From Nilaparvata lugens (lineage: Eukaryota > Arthropoda > Insecta > Hemiptera > Delphacidae): a DNA stretch of 64,000 bases. Positions 30,843 to 41,016 of the stretch are shown one piece after another; the first letter of the stretch is position 1; every line of letters starts with the position of its first letter. The notes beneath the pieces were generated by a model. The model was not told the origin of the DNA, did no database searches, and saw only the letters and a list, made by a program, of their open reading frames with translations. The stretch is taken from the NCBI RefSeq assembly GCF_014356525.2, contig NC_052507.1, forward strand, positions 4,080,509 to 4,144,508. The letters run 5' to 3'. The translations under genes were made by a program, and so were the position numbers.

Positions 30843-31369
30843 ACCTGTAAGCTAAGTTTTGTTTCAGTTGGACGACCGTTACCATGTCTCTGATTTTGCT
30901 TTTTTGTCATATTCATAATGATCGAATAGCTTGGATCTTCATCATCTCTTTTCTTGCCTTTCTCAGTACCGAGAAATCTTTTGTCACCATTTATTTCCAT
31001 CTAACAATCTTCCACATCTGCATCTATTGCTGATTTTCCCCCTTTTCATTTTTTCTTCTTTCGTTCGCCTTTTCTTTTAATCTATTAAGCGTTAGCCTAC
31101 AAGGAAAGTTATAGTTTTCTTTCTCTTCAATATCTTTCTTCTCTGACCTTGCTTACTGATAGGATTTTTCTTTCGTATTATTATTATTATCTTTCATATA
31201 TATAAATAGATATATTATACGTATTATTATTTTATTTTAGGCTACTTCTTGTACTGTTACTCATTCCCCACACACAGATCCGTCTATGTGGGGAAAATAT
31301 TCACAAATCTGTTTTTAGATATGTTGTCTATGTATCTTGTGCTTTGTATTGTGAATTGTAATTGAATAA
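30843..31369 (+). other. LINE 3' UTR
   Basis: Pyrimidine-rich, with CTTTCTCAGTACCGAGAAATC and an AT-rich ATATATATAAATAGATATAT stretch, ending TTGAATAAA where the family 6 element resumes. No polyadenylate tail or tandem repeat of note. Confidence 0.6.
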
Positions 31370-31919
31370 ATTTCACATTAAGTTTTTCCTACAGTTACCA
31401 TTGAATATGAAAAGTGGGTAATTATGGGTAAAATTGCCTGAAATCCATCAAATGTTTCTCTGTGTAATTTTATTATTGATAAAAACCTTAATTTATTGTC
31501 AAATTGAATAAAAATGTTGTCCTTGGTTATAATATATAATGAATAATAATTAGCGCGTTGTGCTTGGTTGCACCTCTGCTCACTATAACAGCCACAGCAG
31601 TCACTGTTACCAACTTCATTTTGATTTTGCTGCACTGTTGCTCCATATAACCTACTAAGTATTTTGCGTTGCCATGTTGCAAATCTGGAGTGCAGAAAAA
31701 TTTTTCCCGCACTAGAGCGGGAAAATGATTCTTTGCGTTCTGTAATCAGTGCAGCAATGGCCACTTTTCAACGTAACTGTAGGAAAACATTATTTTTTGC
31801 CCTTTTTAGATCCATGCACTGCTGTCAAGCAGGTTGCCTAACTTGCGCCTGATATGAGAACGCTGAATAAAATAATAGGCCTATTTATGATCAGACTAGA
31901 GCTTTTTTTATTCAATTAA

Positions 31920-32635
31920 ATTTAATATCGGCGTTGTCAGATTGTGTAAAATTGTGACTTTTCCATGCTGGCCTGTGTGACTGAATTTGACAATACTGCA
32001 TCGGCAAACACCAGCCAGCAGTATTGTCAGATTGTCACATAGATTATACTCCTTTATAATCGCAGTTTGACACAATATAGCAGGGCTGATATTCGATAAA
32101 ATATATCGGCGTTGCCAGATTGTGTAAAATTGTGACTTTTCATGCTGGCCCGTATGACTGAATTTGACAACACTGCATCGGCAAACACCAGCCAGCAGTA
32201 TTGTCAGATTGTCACAAAGACTATACTCTATTATAATCGCAGTTTGACACAATATAGCATGGCTGATGTTCGATAAAATACATCGGCGTTGCCAGATTGT
32301 GTGAAATTGTGACTTCTCATGCTAGGCCGTATGACTGAATTTGACAACATTGCATCTGCAGACACCAGCCAGCAGTATTGTCAGATTGTCACATAGATTA
32401 TACTTTATTATAACCGTAGTTTGACACAATATAGTAGGGCTGATATTCAATAAAATACATCGGCGTTGTCAGATTGTGTGAAACTGTGCCTTTTTCATGC
32501 TAGCCAATGTGACTGGATCTGACAACACTGCATCGGCAAACACCAGCCAGCAGTATTGTCAGATTGTCACATAGATTATACTCTATTATAATCGCAGTTT
32601 GACACAGTCTAGCATAATTAATATTATTTTCTGAT
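31920..32635 (+). repeat. Tandem array, four units of ~178 bp
   Basis: ATCGGCGTTGTCAGATTGTG starts units at about 31927, 32105, 32282 and 32459. Each contains CAGCCAGCAGTATTGTCAGA and ATCGCAGTTTGACACAATAT. One inverted unit is at 25861-26000. Units differ from each other by only a few percent by eye, suggesting recent amplification. Confidence 0.8.
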
Positions 32636-32647
32636 ATCATGTATTGT

Positions 32648-33082
32648 GAGGTCAATATTGTGAGGTTATAATGGAAGTATTTGATTAACATTGGTGTTGC
32701 TATCCTTGTCTATCATTCGACAAAGCCGATAGCGCTATCGTTTTCTAGCTCCGGAATGTTGAAAGATCGTTTTTCAACAATAAGAATTATAATTCATTAA
32801 CGAAATATTTGATCTCAATCAGGAAAATTTATCATCAAATGATCATGAAATATACTATCCTCTTGACCAATTGAATATAATTAATCATTTTAAACAAGAT
32901 TCTAAACAAGATCATTTGTTCAAAGATTGTAAACAAGAACAGTTAATTATAACAGTTAGTTATCTCATTAGATAGATACTGATATGTGAGTATCCTCTAT
33001 AGAAGGCAGTGACAAGGCTGAGAATTGGATCACTGGTCTTCTATCTTTCTATACTGATATTATAACGTAGATCTCACTATAT
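32648..33082 (+). mobile_element. Family 1 element without nested insertions
   Basis: Left end GTGAGGTTATAATGGAAGTA (internally shortened TIR), right end ATTATAACGTAGATCTCACT. 435 bp; interior ATAGCGCTATCGTTTTCTAG, AAATATTTGATCTCAATCAG, CTCTATAGAAGGCAGTGACA. This is the simplest copy and defines the family's normal length. Confidence 0.65.
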
Positions 33083-33212
33083 TTGCCATACAAATTATAT
33101 ACTGTACAATGATGATACGATGTTTCTTATACATCTATAACTAGTACCTCTTATTAAGGTTCGTACCCACTAGAACGTATCATACCATGACCGTGCCCCA
33201 TACCGACACATG

Positions 33213-33712
33213 CAAAATAGTTATTTGTGCATCTAGGGACTAAAGTGCAACTTTTTCTCCCTGAGGGAAACTGTTGTCGCCCGATGGCGTAGCCGAGGGC
33301 GACAATTTTCCCTGAGGGAGAATAAGTACTTTAGTCCCGTGATGCACACAACATTTTTCCTCCACCTACACCAATACCTATAACAATGAATAATTTTACT
33401 ACATCTTCAGACAATATGCGAGACAATATGGTAACAGTGACTGCTGTGGCTGCTATAGTGAGCAGAGGTGCAACCAAGCACAACGCGCTAATTATTATTC
33501 ATTGTTATGGGCAATTATCATTCTTCAATCGCGGCGTTGTCGGACTTCTTCCCATGTTAATCTTATGGGTTTATTTTTACTCCCTTGGGAGTAAAAGTGA
33601 TCACTTTTCCCGCTGGGAATTATTTTTAGTCCCATGGGAGGAAAAGTAGTACTTTAGTATTCGATTCCAGGGTGTAAAATGAGACTTTTGATAGTAGGTG
33701 GAGGAAAAAATA
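33213..33712 (+). repeat. Family 6 hairpin element, variant 2
   Basis: AATAGTTATTTGTGCATCTA start and GAGGAAAAAATATTATTTG end. A 124-bp hairpin (33226-33349) has GGGACTAAAGT opposite ACTTTAGTCCC and a GA/GA apex at 33279-33300. A CCTCCACCTAC / GTAGGTGGAGG pair brackets the second half. The 75-bp block at 33426-33503 is the inverse of the conserved block in the copies at 2978, 31547 and 37130. Confidence 0.65.
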
Positions 33713-33933
33713 TTATTTGCATCATTTGATATGTAATACACCCATTAGACCGTTCCGTCACCGGCCAAGCACGGAGCGTGCCATGCACGTCCAGGTCAAC
33801 ATTTGTCGGCCAGTATTATTTTGTCTGTGACGAAACGCTCCTTGCATGGTACGTGACGCCTGCAAACCCCGTTGTAACCGCGCATGCGCCGCGTTGGAAA
33901 CCAGTGTAGACACCATTGTGGTAAAGTACCTAG

Positions 33934-34146
33934 TTAGTTGCTACTTGCTAACACGAAGTACGAAAAAAACTTTTCTTCATCATCCATTAGGTGCCTATAT
34001 AATGTCCAATACTCCCCCTCAGTTTTCCGTTTTCTTAGAGATTCGTGAATCCAATAGCGCCTCTGAGTTCCTCTATTTTCCTCTCCCTCGTCCAAAATAA
34101 TTGCAACCATTGCCAATTCTGTAAATGATAATGGCCTAATAGCCAT
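33934..34146 (-). pseudogene. Harbinger-type transposase N-terminus (HARBI1/ALP1-like)
   Basis: 70 codons. RRYWIHESLRKRKTEGEYW followed by LYRHLMDDEEKFFSYF matches the conserved start of PIF/Harbinger DDE transposases and of their host relatives (RRxWVHxxLxxRxxxGEFxxLxxELxxDxxKFxxYF). The DDE catalytic domain is absent; the frame ends at 33934 just past FFSYFVLASSN. It sits between Harbinger-like inverted repeats, so it is a remnant of the element's own gene rather than a host HARBI1. Confidence 0.55.
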
Positions 34147-34509
34147 ATTTGAAAATAATTATGTGAACACTGATTAGAACACTATTTCACAACACCGCAA
34201 AATACGTACATCTGTTCACCGCAACATTCTCTTGCTAACTGACGCGTTCCCAACAACTTCTGACCGGGCATCATACGCGTACCATACGAGTACCATACGC
34301 GTAATGTACTGGCATAGAACGCTGTTGATCCGTTGTAGTGGGCATAGTTGTTATTTTACGTGCCTGGCATGGTCTGACACGGTCCGTGTCTGGTACGTTC
34401 TAGTGGGTACGACCCTTTATACTCATTCCTAGATACTTATACTAATCACTCAATATAATCCAATATAATTCAATACCACTGTTATAAGATACCTCTATAC
34501 TCCTATAAC

Positions 34510-34707
34510 CATAGCCACCTCTAATACAAGGCCGCGGCCTACGATATTGCAACGTCGCAGTGTAGGCCTAGAATCTAATACATGATTGGTGAAAAACATT
34601 TTAAAAAATGCCAGCTGATCTTTTTCACCAATCATGTATTAGATTGTAGGCCTACACCGCGACGTTGCAATATCGTAGGCCGCGGCCTTGTGTTAGAGGT
34701 GGCTATG
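34510..34707. mobile_element. Family 11 palindromic MITE, 198 bp, 7-bp TSD
   Basis: Arms CATAGCCACCTCTAATACAA and TTGTGTTAGAGGTGGCTATG run about 85 bp to a short TTTAAAAAATGCC loop. CTATAAC flanks it exactly at 34503-34509 and 34708-34714. GC-rich segments (GGCCGCGGCC) lie in each arm. No ORF. Confidence 0.85.
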
Positions 34708-34714
34708 CTATAAC

Positions 34715-35195
34715 TCTATAATAAGATACCTCTCCGATTTCTAAGCTCTTCTGATTTCAACATGGACATAATTGTTAGTTCCACATGAATTATTTGAGCC
34801 AAACTCAAGTTTCAATGCACTGGAACACCTTCTATTCCACCTCAATATGGAGAAATTTCACAACATCTCTGTTCATTCTGCTCTGTTTTGTTGATACTAT
34901 AAGATATTATCTCGCTGGAAACTCAGTCACTAAAAAGTGTCCACCTTCAAGAACTAGAATGTCTACAGAGGAGGAGCCAAAATGATGGAAGAAAAACATA
35001 GAAAGTTCCGGAGAGAAATTCTGACGCAAAGTAATAGGAACACGAGAAGAATGAAATTCCTAAGTAGAAGTGAAATGTAGATCTCAACGTTGGGAATGTT
35101 CCCCACATTTTTGTGTTTCTTTATATTCTGACAGACATCCTCTGAAGCAGGATCTCTTCTCTCAACAAAAGTGAAAGGTAGAAGCCTCTATGTTA
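34715..35195. other. Unassigned sequence
   Basis: 480 bp, no recognised repeat or gene; a 66-aa ORF (34785) has no features. Confidence 0.4.
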
Positions 35196-35400
35196 GAATA
35201 GTGAGGTTCAGGTTATAATGGCAGTGGAGAAAGATAGTAGAACAGCGTTGCCGATTCTATGGTTCATTCCTGTTGAAAATATCGAGCCGGAATGAGAGAC
35301 AAGACAGGATATCTGATACCGGTACATCTGATGTAATATTAAATGTTCACTCTTGTTCAAATAAATCAATAATCCTATGCTATTAAACGAGCAACTTCTG
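35196..35400 (+). repeat. Family 1 end fragment
   Basis: ATAGTGAGGTTCAGGTTATAATGGC and GTGGAGAAAGATAGTAGAAC, as in the inverted elements at 5728 and 21300. The other end is missing. Confidence 0.5.
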
Positions 35401-36335
35401 TTTATATTGTTATAGAGTCAATATTGAGTGAGTATTATTGTAGTTGTTTCTGTGTATCTTATATTATTTTCCAGGTTTTTGAACTGGAATGAACTTTGAT
35501 TCGTACTTTCAGATTTTAGTGTGAGAATATTTGACCATGTTTATTGAATTTGCTAACTTGTTGCTTAGTTGTCAAAATTAAAGCAATTTTCGTGCATTTT
35601 TCAAATACAGTTTCAATTTCATGTCGAAAGAGCCTCTGTATTTGAAAATTGTACGAGCATTGACCTTTTTGCAGCTTTGGCTTTTCCACTGGGAGTTATG
35701 CTCAACGCTCGTGGAGGGGGAATAATTTTCAGTGAAAAGGCCATAGTTGGTATTGAGACGTGAACGAAAAACATGTAACGATGTGCGAGCCTCTTAATGG
35801 GCCCATTTCCCATTCAGAGGGACAAGTATAGTGAGTTTTATTAAAGCGTATGTGCGTGTGTCTGAAGAGTCCAAGTTTTATTGTTGAAATGGTGAGTGCC
35901 AAACTTTTGTTGTTTTTTTTATTAAGCTCAAAATTTAATTTCATAGAATGACCGAGGCCCAAATTTAAATGCAGCAAGTTAGCAGGTTCTCAAAATGTGT
36001 AGATTGGAATTGAATTTATTTTTTTTGTGAATCAATTGCTGAATCACTTTGTACTGTTTGAAAATTTGACATGTTACCTGACTTTTATTAATTCGTTCTA
36101 CCTATTTAGAGTTCAATTAACCTGAAGTTGAATTTTATTAGTATTTTCCATTGAAGTTCCTGGCTCGTAGTTGCTAGTTGCTAAAATAGGTGACAATTAG
36201 AACATGATGATAATCTGTGCATTTGAATGAACGAATCCACTAAAAGCTCCCAACCAATCAAGGATTCAAATACCGGTAGATGAATTGATAGCAGTAAACT
36301 TTAGCAATATTATAGAAGAGAAGAAACAACCCCCC
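35401..36335. other. Unassigned stretch
   Basis: About 930 bp with overlapping 64-aa ORFs on both strands (35569-35813), not recognised as any family and without splice context. Otherwise AT-rich. Confidence 0.35.
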
Positions 36336-36339
36336 TCCG

Positions 36340-36735
36340 TTTACAATATGTTAAGTTGTTTATATGTCTGTATTTCACCGGATCTCGGAAACGGCTCTAA
36401 TGATTCTCACGAAATTCAGAACAAAGTAGGTTTATAATATAAAGATTCGATTGCACTAGGTCTCATCCCTGAGAAAACTCGCTGAAGGACATTAAAAGGA
36501 TAATTATTATTCATCCTTGGAAAATCAACTGATAATAATTATTATTTCGTTGTCTGTTGGTGATGGAAGTGAGTGAGCGAGTTCATGTGTGTGGAACTGT
36601 GTCAAAATTATCTCAATTCACTGGGATTAGATAGATCATTTCTGTATGTATGTTATTATAGTTTCCTCTTTTGTAATAATTTTTTTATGCTTTTGTACCA
36701 CAGAGGGAAGCTCGGTTCCCGATATTCATATTTCA
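36340..36735 (+). repeat. Family 7 repeat
   Basis: CACCGGATCTCGGAAACGGC near the start and GAGGGAAGCTCGGTTCCCGA at the end. Middle shortened relative to 19440. Confidence 0.6.
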
Positions 36736-36837
36736 TTTGTTAACGGGATCTTCATCCAAGAATTATATAATAAATTTTCATAGTGGAAATTTAATATTTT
36801 ATGGATAGTTGATTATCATATCATCACATTTTGTCAA

Positions 36838-37385
36838 TAATAGTTATTTGTGCAACTAGTGCGCAAAGTGACAGTTTGCTGCATCGAAAGAAACGTTTAC
36901 GCCCGAGCCGTAGGCGAGGGCGGAATGGTTTCTTGAGTGCAGCAAACGAACTTTGCGCACGTATTTCACATTAAATTTTTCCTACAGTTACCATTGAATA
37001 TGAAAAGTGGGTAATTATGGGTAAAATTGCCTGAATAATGTAGTAGTGTTTGAATGGCGGGGGGCAGCTGTGTGGTGTGTGCTGTGGTGGCACTGTGCTG
37101 TCGTTGTCCTCCATTATAATATCTACTTAATAATTAGCGCGTTGTGCTTGGTTGCACCTCTGCTCACTATAATAGCAGCCACAGCAGTCACTGTTACCAA
37201 CTTCATTTTGATTTTGCTGCACTGGTGCTCCATATAACCTACTAACTATTTTGCGTTGTCATGCTGCAAATCTGGAGTACGCAAAGTACTCACTTTGCGC
37301 ACTAGTGCGGAAAAGTGATTCTTTGCAGCCTGCAATCAGTGCACAAATGGTCACTTTTCAGGGTATCTGTAGGAAAATAATATTT
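36838..37385 (+). repeat. Family 6 hairpin element, variant 1
   Basis: Nearly identical to the split copy at 26130/31370. Hairpin 36850-36961 with GA/GA apex at 36901-36921. A 30-bp insertion with CTGTGGTGGCACTGTGC replaces part of the left interior. Conserved block at 37130-37205. Confidence 0.7.
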
Positions 37386-37429
37386 CTACATTGTTAAAAA
37401 AATAATCGGGCAGAGTTGCGGGGTTAGGA

Positions 37430-37680
37430 GAGGTCATCGTTATCTGCTTTGTCGAATGATAGATTGATTGATTTCCTTATCACATGCCAGGTCTTGAATA
37501 ACCACTTGCATTCATAACATTACAATTATACATCGCGAAATTACAAAATAATAATTGATTGGAATTTATTATTCTAAATATACAAGAGAAGAAATAATAA
37601 GTAAACTCAGACAAGAATTAAAACACCAATGTCAATCAAATACTGTCATTATAACGTGGACCTCACTACTGTACGCTTCA
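37430..37680 (-). repeat. Family 1 fragment
   Basis: GCTTTGTCGAATGATAGA at the inner side and CTGTCATTATAACGTGGACC at the end; the middle holds foreign AT-rich sequence. Confidence 0.5.
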
Positions 37681-38459
37681 GAATAATTATTTATTTATTT
37701 ATTTATACATTAATAGATACAATCATTCTCAACTATGAATGATTGGGGCAGGAACAACAGGCTTGAAGCCCAAACCTGTTCCTTTCCCAAATTTAGATAG
37801 AAATTGTCCAAAAATAGGTTATGTTTACACTACACGTTTAGATGTATTATTCCAAAGTACTGGACTCCCAGCCTTCATTCGTCGTTATTTCAAATGAATA
37901 AATATAATATATTAAAATAAAATATCTTTATTCAATGACAAGTAATTTTATAGTTCACAGAATAACAATAATCGAATATTAAATTCAACAAAAATGTATA
38001 GTGTACAGTCAATGAATACAATACTGCTTGCTGAAGGATGAACTTTGTCTGCAAACAGAAGCATAAATCTCTATTTTTCATCAGTATGGATCCCATGTAC
38101 TCAGCTGATAACTCTCATTGTAAGTTGTAAAACAAATAATAATTCTGATTAAATTCAGCACAATGAATCTAGTAGTAAATTATTAATAATTTGAAAAAGA
38201 TTTTCAACAGAATTGTTGGTGGAAATGAAAAAATAAATGTGCAGAAACAATACAAAAATAATACTACATTCAGAATTTTTGTGGGTGCCGATCTAGAATG
38301 TAGGATGAAAGAGCTTTAGATAGGATCAGTTCTGACATTGAAGACACAGAAAAATACCTGTAGCTTCGAGTGTGATATTAATATTGGAATATTAGTCTTT
38401 TGTCTATTTGTTGTTATTTGTGTATTTTATTACTTAACTAGGCCTGAAAAGAGCATAAG
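37681..38459. other. Unassigned stretch
   Basis: 780 bp of AT-rich DNA, with an ATTTATTTATTTATTTAT run at 37687-37705. No coding or repeat signature beyond that. Confidence 0.4.
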
Positions 38460-38654
38460 CATAGCCACCTCCAATACAAGGCCCCGGCCTACGATATTGC
38501 AACGTCGCAGTGTAGGCCTGGAATCTAATACATGATTGGTGAAAAAGATGAAAAAAAATACCAGCTGATCTTTTTTCACCAATTAGATTCTAGGCCTACG
38601 ATACTGCGACGTTGCAATATCGTAGGCCCCGGCCTTGTATTAGAGGTGGCTATG
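38460..38654. mobile_element. Family 11 palindromic MITE, 195 bp, near-exact 7-bp TSD
   Basis: Same ends as 34510 (CATAGCCACC ... GGTGGCTATG). Flanks GCATAAG (38453-38459) and GCATGAG (38655-38661) differ at one base. Confidence 0.8.
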
Positions 38655-39480
38655 GCATGAGCATATATTATATAATATGTCCAATGATAAATACATGTTC
38701 AATTCCCCTTCACGATTATACGGGGAAAGATTGAATTTTTTCAGTCCATCAGATAGATATTAAACACCTTCCGCTGCATCCTGACTACAATATTTCATCA
38801 AATGACTCTCAATCGATTGACACTGCCTTGTTATCCAAATTACTCTTTTGTGATTTGCTGATTTATTTTCATTCCCCATATTTTTTTATGGATATAGAAT
38901 CTATTCATATACTTATTATCACAGGAAATAGCATCGGACTCACAAGTTATAACGAGCTATCGTATGGATATAAGGTTCAATATTTCTGATATTATTTTTC
39001 AAATAAAATCAAATAACTCGAATAAAGCCGGCTATAGTCGATTCAAATTGATATTTTACATCATATTACACTCCAAATCAGATCATGTTTTCCCAATCAT
39101 ATTACATTAGGTACTCTCATATTTGATTTCCATGATATGAGCGCATTTCATACTCATAAATGCACATCTCATATTTCTAATAATAATAGTAATAATAATA
39201 ATAATAATGATAATAATAAATTGGCCTTTATTCAATTTCACAATAATTACATTACAAAATAAATCAGTTATAACATTTTATTGTAGGCATTTTTTCTCCA
39301 TGGCAAAGTGCCGTCTGGAGGAATCATATTTCTATTTTTCTATTGCAATCCGTTCTTTATTGAACTCGACTCTATGTATTTTTGCGCTACACTCAAACTA
39401 AGACGTTTGGTCGGAAAACTTTACAAAAAGTAGAGGAGACAATATAAGCTATTTTCTGAACTTTTTTAATGAATCCAAAT
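38655..39480. other. Unassigned AT-rich stretch with (AAT)n
   Basis: Contains an imperfect (AAT)n microsatellite at 39178-39222. No gene or dispersed repeat recognised. Confidence 0.45.
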
Positions 39481-39484
39481 TCGT

Positions 39485-39545
39485 GGGGGAGCAGTTTCGG
39501 GCTGTGCCCGTTGATCCTTTACTAAATTATTTAAGAAAATAATTG
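39485..39545 (+). repeat. Family 7 short fragment
   Basis: GGGGAGCAGTTTCGGGCTGTGCCCGTT resembles the GGGCTGTGCCTGTTAGTC segment of family 7. Only this piece is present. Confidence 0.4.
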
Positions 39546-39633
39546 GATATCAATAGAAGAATAAAGATGTTTCATACCGGCCAAATCGCTTGGATTCAGT
39601 ATCAGCTGATCCAATTCTCTCGAAACTTGGAGT

Positions 39634-39845
39634 GATCCGTGGTCTAGTGGATAGAGATCCCGGGCTCAAACCCTATCATTACTCAAAGTTTTTCAACCAG
39701 ATCACTCACGTGTTATCGGATGGGCACTTAAAACTGTAGGTCCCGGCTGAAGTATGACGGTCCTAAGGCGGCCCATTAACAGCTTAAATTATATATTCAG
39801 GCGGTGGGACCTTCCCGCAAGGGACTCCCCACCAACAAAATCTAT
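39634..39845 (+). mobile_element. tRNA-derived SINE
   Basis: Starts GATCCGTGGTCTAGTGGATA with an A box (TGGTCTAGTGG, 39640-39650), then a B box-like GGGCTCAAACCC at 39662-39673. The two boxes are closer than in a tRNA, so the tRNA head has lost its anticodon arm. The body follows with GACGGTCCTAAGGCGGCCCA and a GTGGGACC...GGACTCCCCAC inverted pair near the 3' end. About 210 bp, no coding capacity; it would be moved by a LINE machinery. Box assignments are by eye. Confidence 0.6.
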
Positions 39846-40225
39846 ACGAATTTACTTTCACTTTTCACTTGAAACTTGAATGAAAACTGTTTTTGGTGAG
39901 ACTCTTATATTCTGTCAAACTCTGCATTCATTTTTGTGGAGTTTTGTTCATGTGCTACAACCAACTATTCAGAATAACTGTGAGGTCACACTCTTCTCAT
40001 TCTTCATTGATTCATTCAATAAGTACATCATCGAAATGATAGGGAGAGAAAAAATAGGGCAACCTTGTGCTATTCCTCTTCCAGATTTAGATAAGGTTAC
40101 ACATAGTCCGAAATAGGTCAAGTCTTGTAGTTGTTCACTTCACAGAATTTTTAGTCCTTAATTATTTTCACAATGTATATTTTTGAATTTAGATGCTTCA
40201 AAACCAAACATAGATTAAATATTCC
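39846..40225. other. Unassigned stretch
   Basis: A 78-aa plus-strand ORF (39880-40116) begins MKTVFGETLIFCQTLHSFLW; not recognised and no context. Otherwise nothing seen. Confidence 0.3.
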
Positions 40226-40890
40226 ATATTATCTTATACTATTGAACGACCAATTTCTGTTTAAATGTTTAGACATTTAGATGTTTCTATGTTTATATTC
40301 ATTTCTGTATGTGACCGGATCTCGAAAACGGCTCCAACGATTGTCACGAAATTTGAAACAAAGTAGGATTATGATATGAAAATTCAATTTCACTAGGTCC
40401 CAATTGTGGTAACTCGCTGAAGGACATTGAAAGGATAAATACGTCCTTGGAAAAACAGCTGGAAATTTTGTCGTCTGTCGATACCGTAATGGCAGTGAGT
40501 GAGCAAGTGTATGTGTGGGTTATTCCTCAGCTGATCTCACGAGAAGAAAAATTCAGCAAGAAAAACTTATTTTTGTTTATTTCTCTTCATTTTAGAGAAC
40601 ATGTTTACTCTAGAAAGTCCAAGATAGTAACTAGATGATGTTAGTATAGAATAGTACATAGTATATTAACATTTATATTGTGGCAAACATAGTAAATCAT
40701 TCTAAATCGAATTCATAGTATATCGATCTGTAGTTGATTATGTGTTTGTTTTTTGAAGTGTGAATAAATTGCTATTTTGAAAAGTGATAGTAGCTTAACC
40801 TAGACTTTGATTTGGACTGTAGTATAAATTTTAAAAAAGACAGTTTTGGGCATGAGCCTGTTGTGCCTTCTCATATAACTGTGATAGTAC
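40226..40890 (+). repeat. Family 7 repeat, diverged copy
   Basis: GACCGGATCTCGAAAACGGC at 40314 and AGACAGTTTTGGGCATGAGC at 40838 are the landmarks. The 3' end beyond this is replaced by a family 6 hairpin. Confidence 0.5.
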
Positions 40891-40891
40891 T

Positions 40892-41016
40892 TTACGTAAC
40901 AAGTCCGGTAACGATAATTTATCGCATAGTCTAAGTATGATTGTTTCCGCCCGAAACGTAGTTGAGGGCAGAATCATCATACGATGCGGTAAAAACGTTA
41001 CCGTGCAAGTTACGTA
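40892..41016 (+). repeat. Family 6 hairpin, variant 5
   Basis: 125-bp inverted repeat: ACGTAACAAGTCCGGTAACG opposite CGTTACCGTGCAAGTTACGT, then GATTGTTTCC opposite AGAATCATC, with apex 40949-40969 (GA opposite GA, inner stem AAC/GTT, GTA loop). Arms unrelated in sequence to the other members. Confidence 0.65.

Larger units (their letters stand above)
26257..31369 (+). mobile_element. CR1/Jockey-superfamily LINE, 5.1 kb, 5'-truncated in ORF1
   Basis: Non-LTR retrotransposon with an ORF1 remnant, a ~1-kb inter-ORF region, ORF2 with AP endonuclease and RT, a 3' UTR of ~530 bp and no poly(A) (ends GAATTGTAATTGAATAAA). Boundaries come from the split family 6 element; the empty site shows neither duplicated nor lost bases. 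The inter-ORF stretch 26849-27915 has no ORF and is AT-rich. Confidence 0.75.
26130..31794 (+). repeat. Family 6 hairpin element, split by the LINE
   Basis: Left part 26130-26256 (AATAGTTATTTGTGCAACTA ... CTTTGCGCACGT) and right part 31370-31794 (ATTTCACATTAAGTTTTTCC ... GTAGGAAAACATTATTTTTT). The uninterrupted copies at 2696 and 36838 read GCGCACGTATTTCACATTAA across the junction. Confidence 0.7.
25850..32640. mobile_element. Family 10 element (inverted, with subterminal tandem repeats) holding two nested insertions
   Basis: The left part (25861-26125) is the inverted complement of the right part (31795-32000 onward): CTATGTGACAATCTGACAAT / ATTGTCAGATTGTCACATAG, AGGATCTAA / TTAGATCC at the inner edges. 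The right arm is expanded into four tandem units. In the centre sits a family 6 hairpin element, itself split by a 5.1-kb LINE. No transposase seen. Confidence 0.55.
33156..34425. mobile_element. PIF/Harbinger-like element, deletion derivative with a nested hairpin element
   Basis: Terminal inverted repeats: GTTCGTACCCACTAGAACGT at the left, ACGTTCTAGTGGGTACGACC at the right, continuing inward with CATGACCGTG / CACGGTCCGTG. About 0.77 kb of its own sequence plus a family 6 element at 33213-33712. It carries only the N-terminal part of a Harbinger-type transposase on the minus strand. Class assigned mainly from that ORF; the 3-bp target duplication typical of Harbinger is not evident. Confidence 0.5.

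Noticed and set aside
31920..32635. Regular repeats that might be taken for a CRISPR array
   Set aside because: Whole 178-bp units are repeated without short conserved repeats and unique spacers, and the genome is eukaryotic.
33846..34100. 84-aa plus-strand ORF opposite the Harbinger fragment
   Set aside because: Shadow of the minus-strand transposase segment; no protein character of its own.
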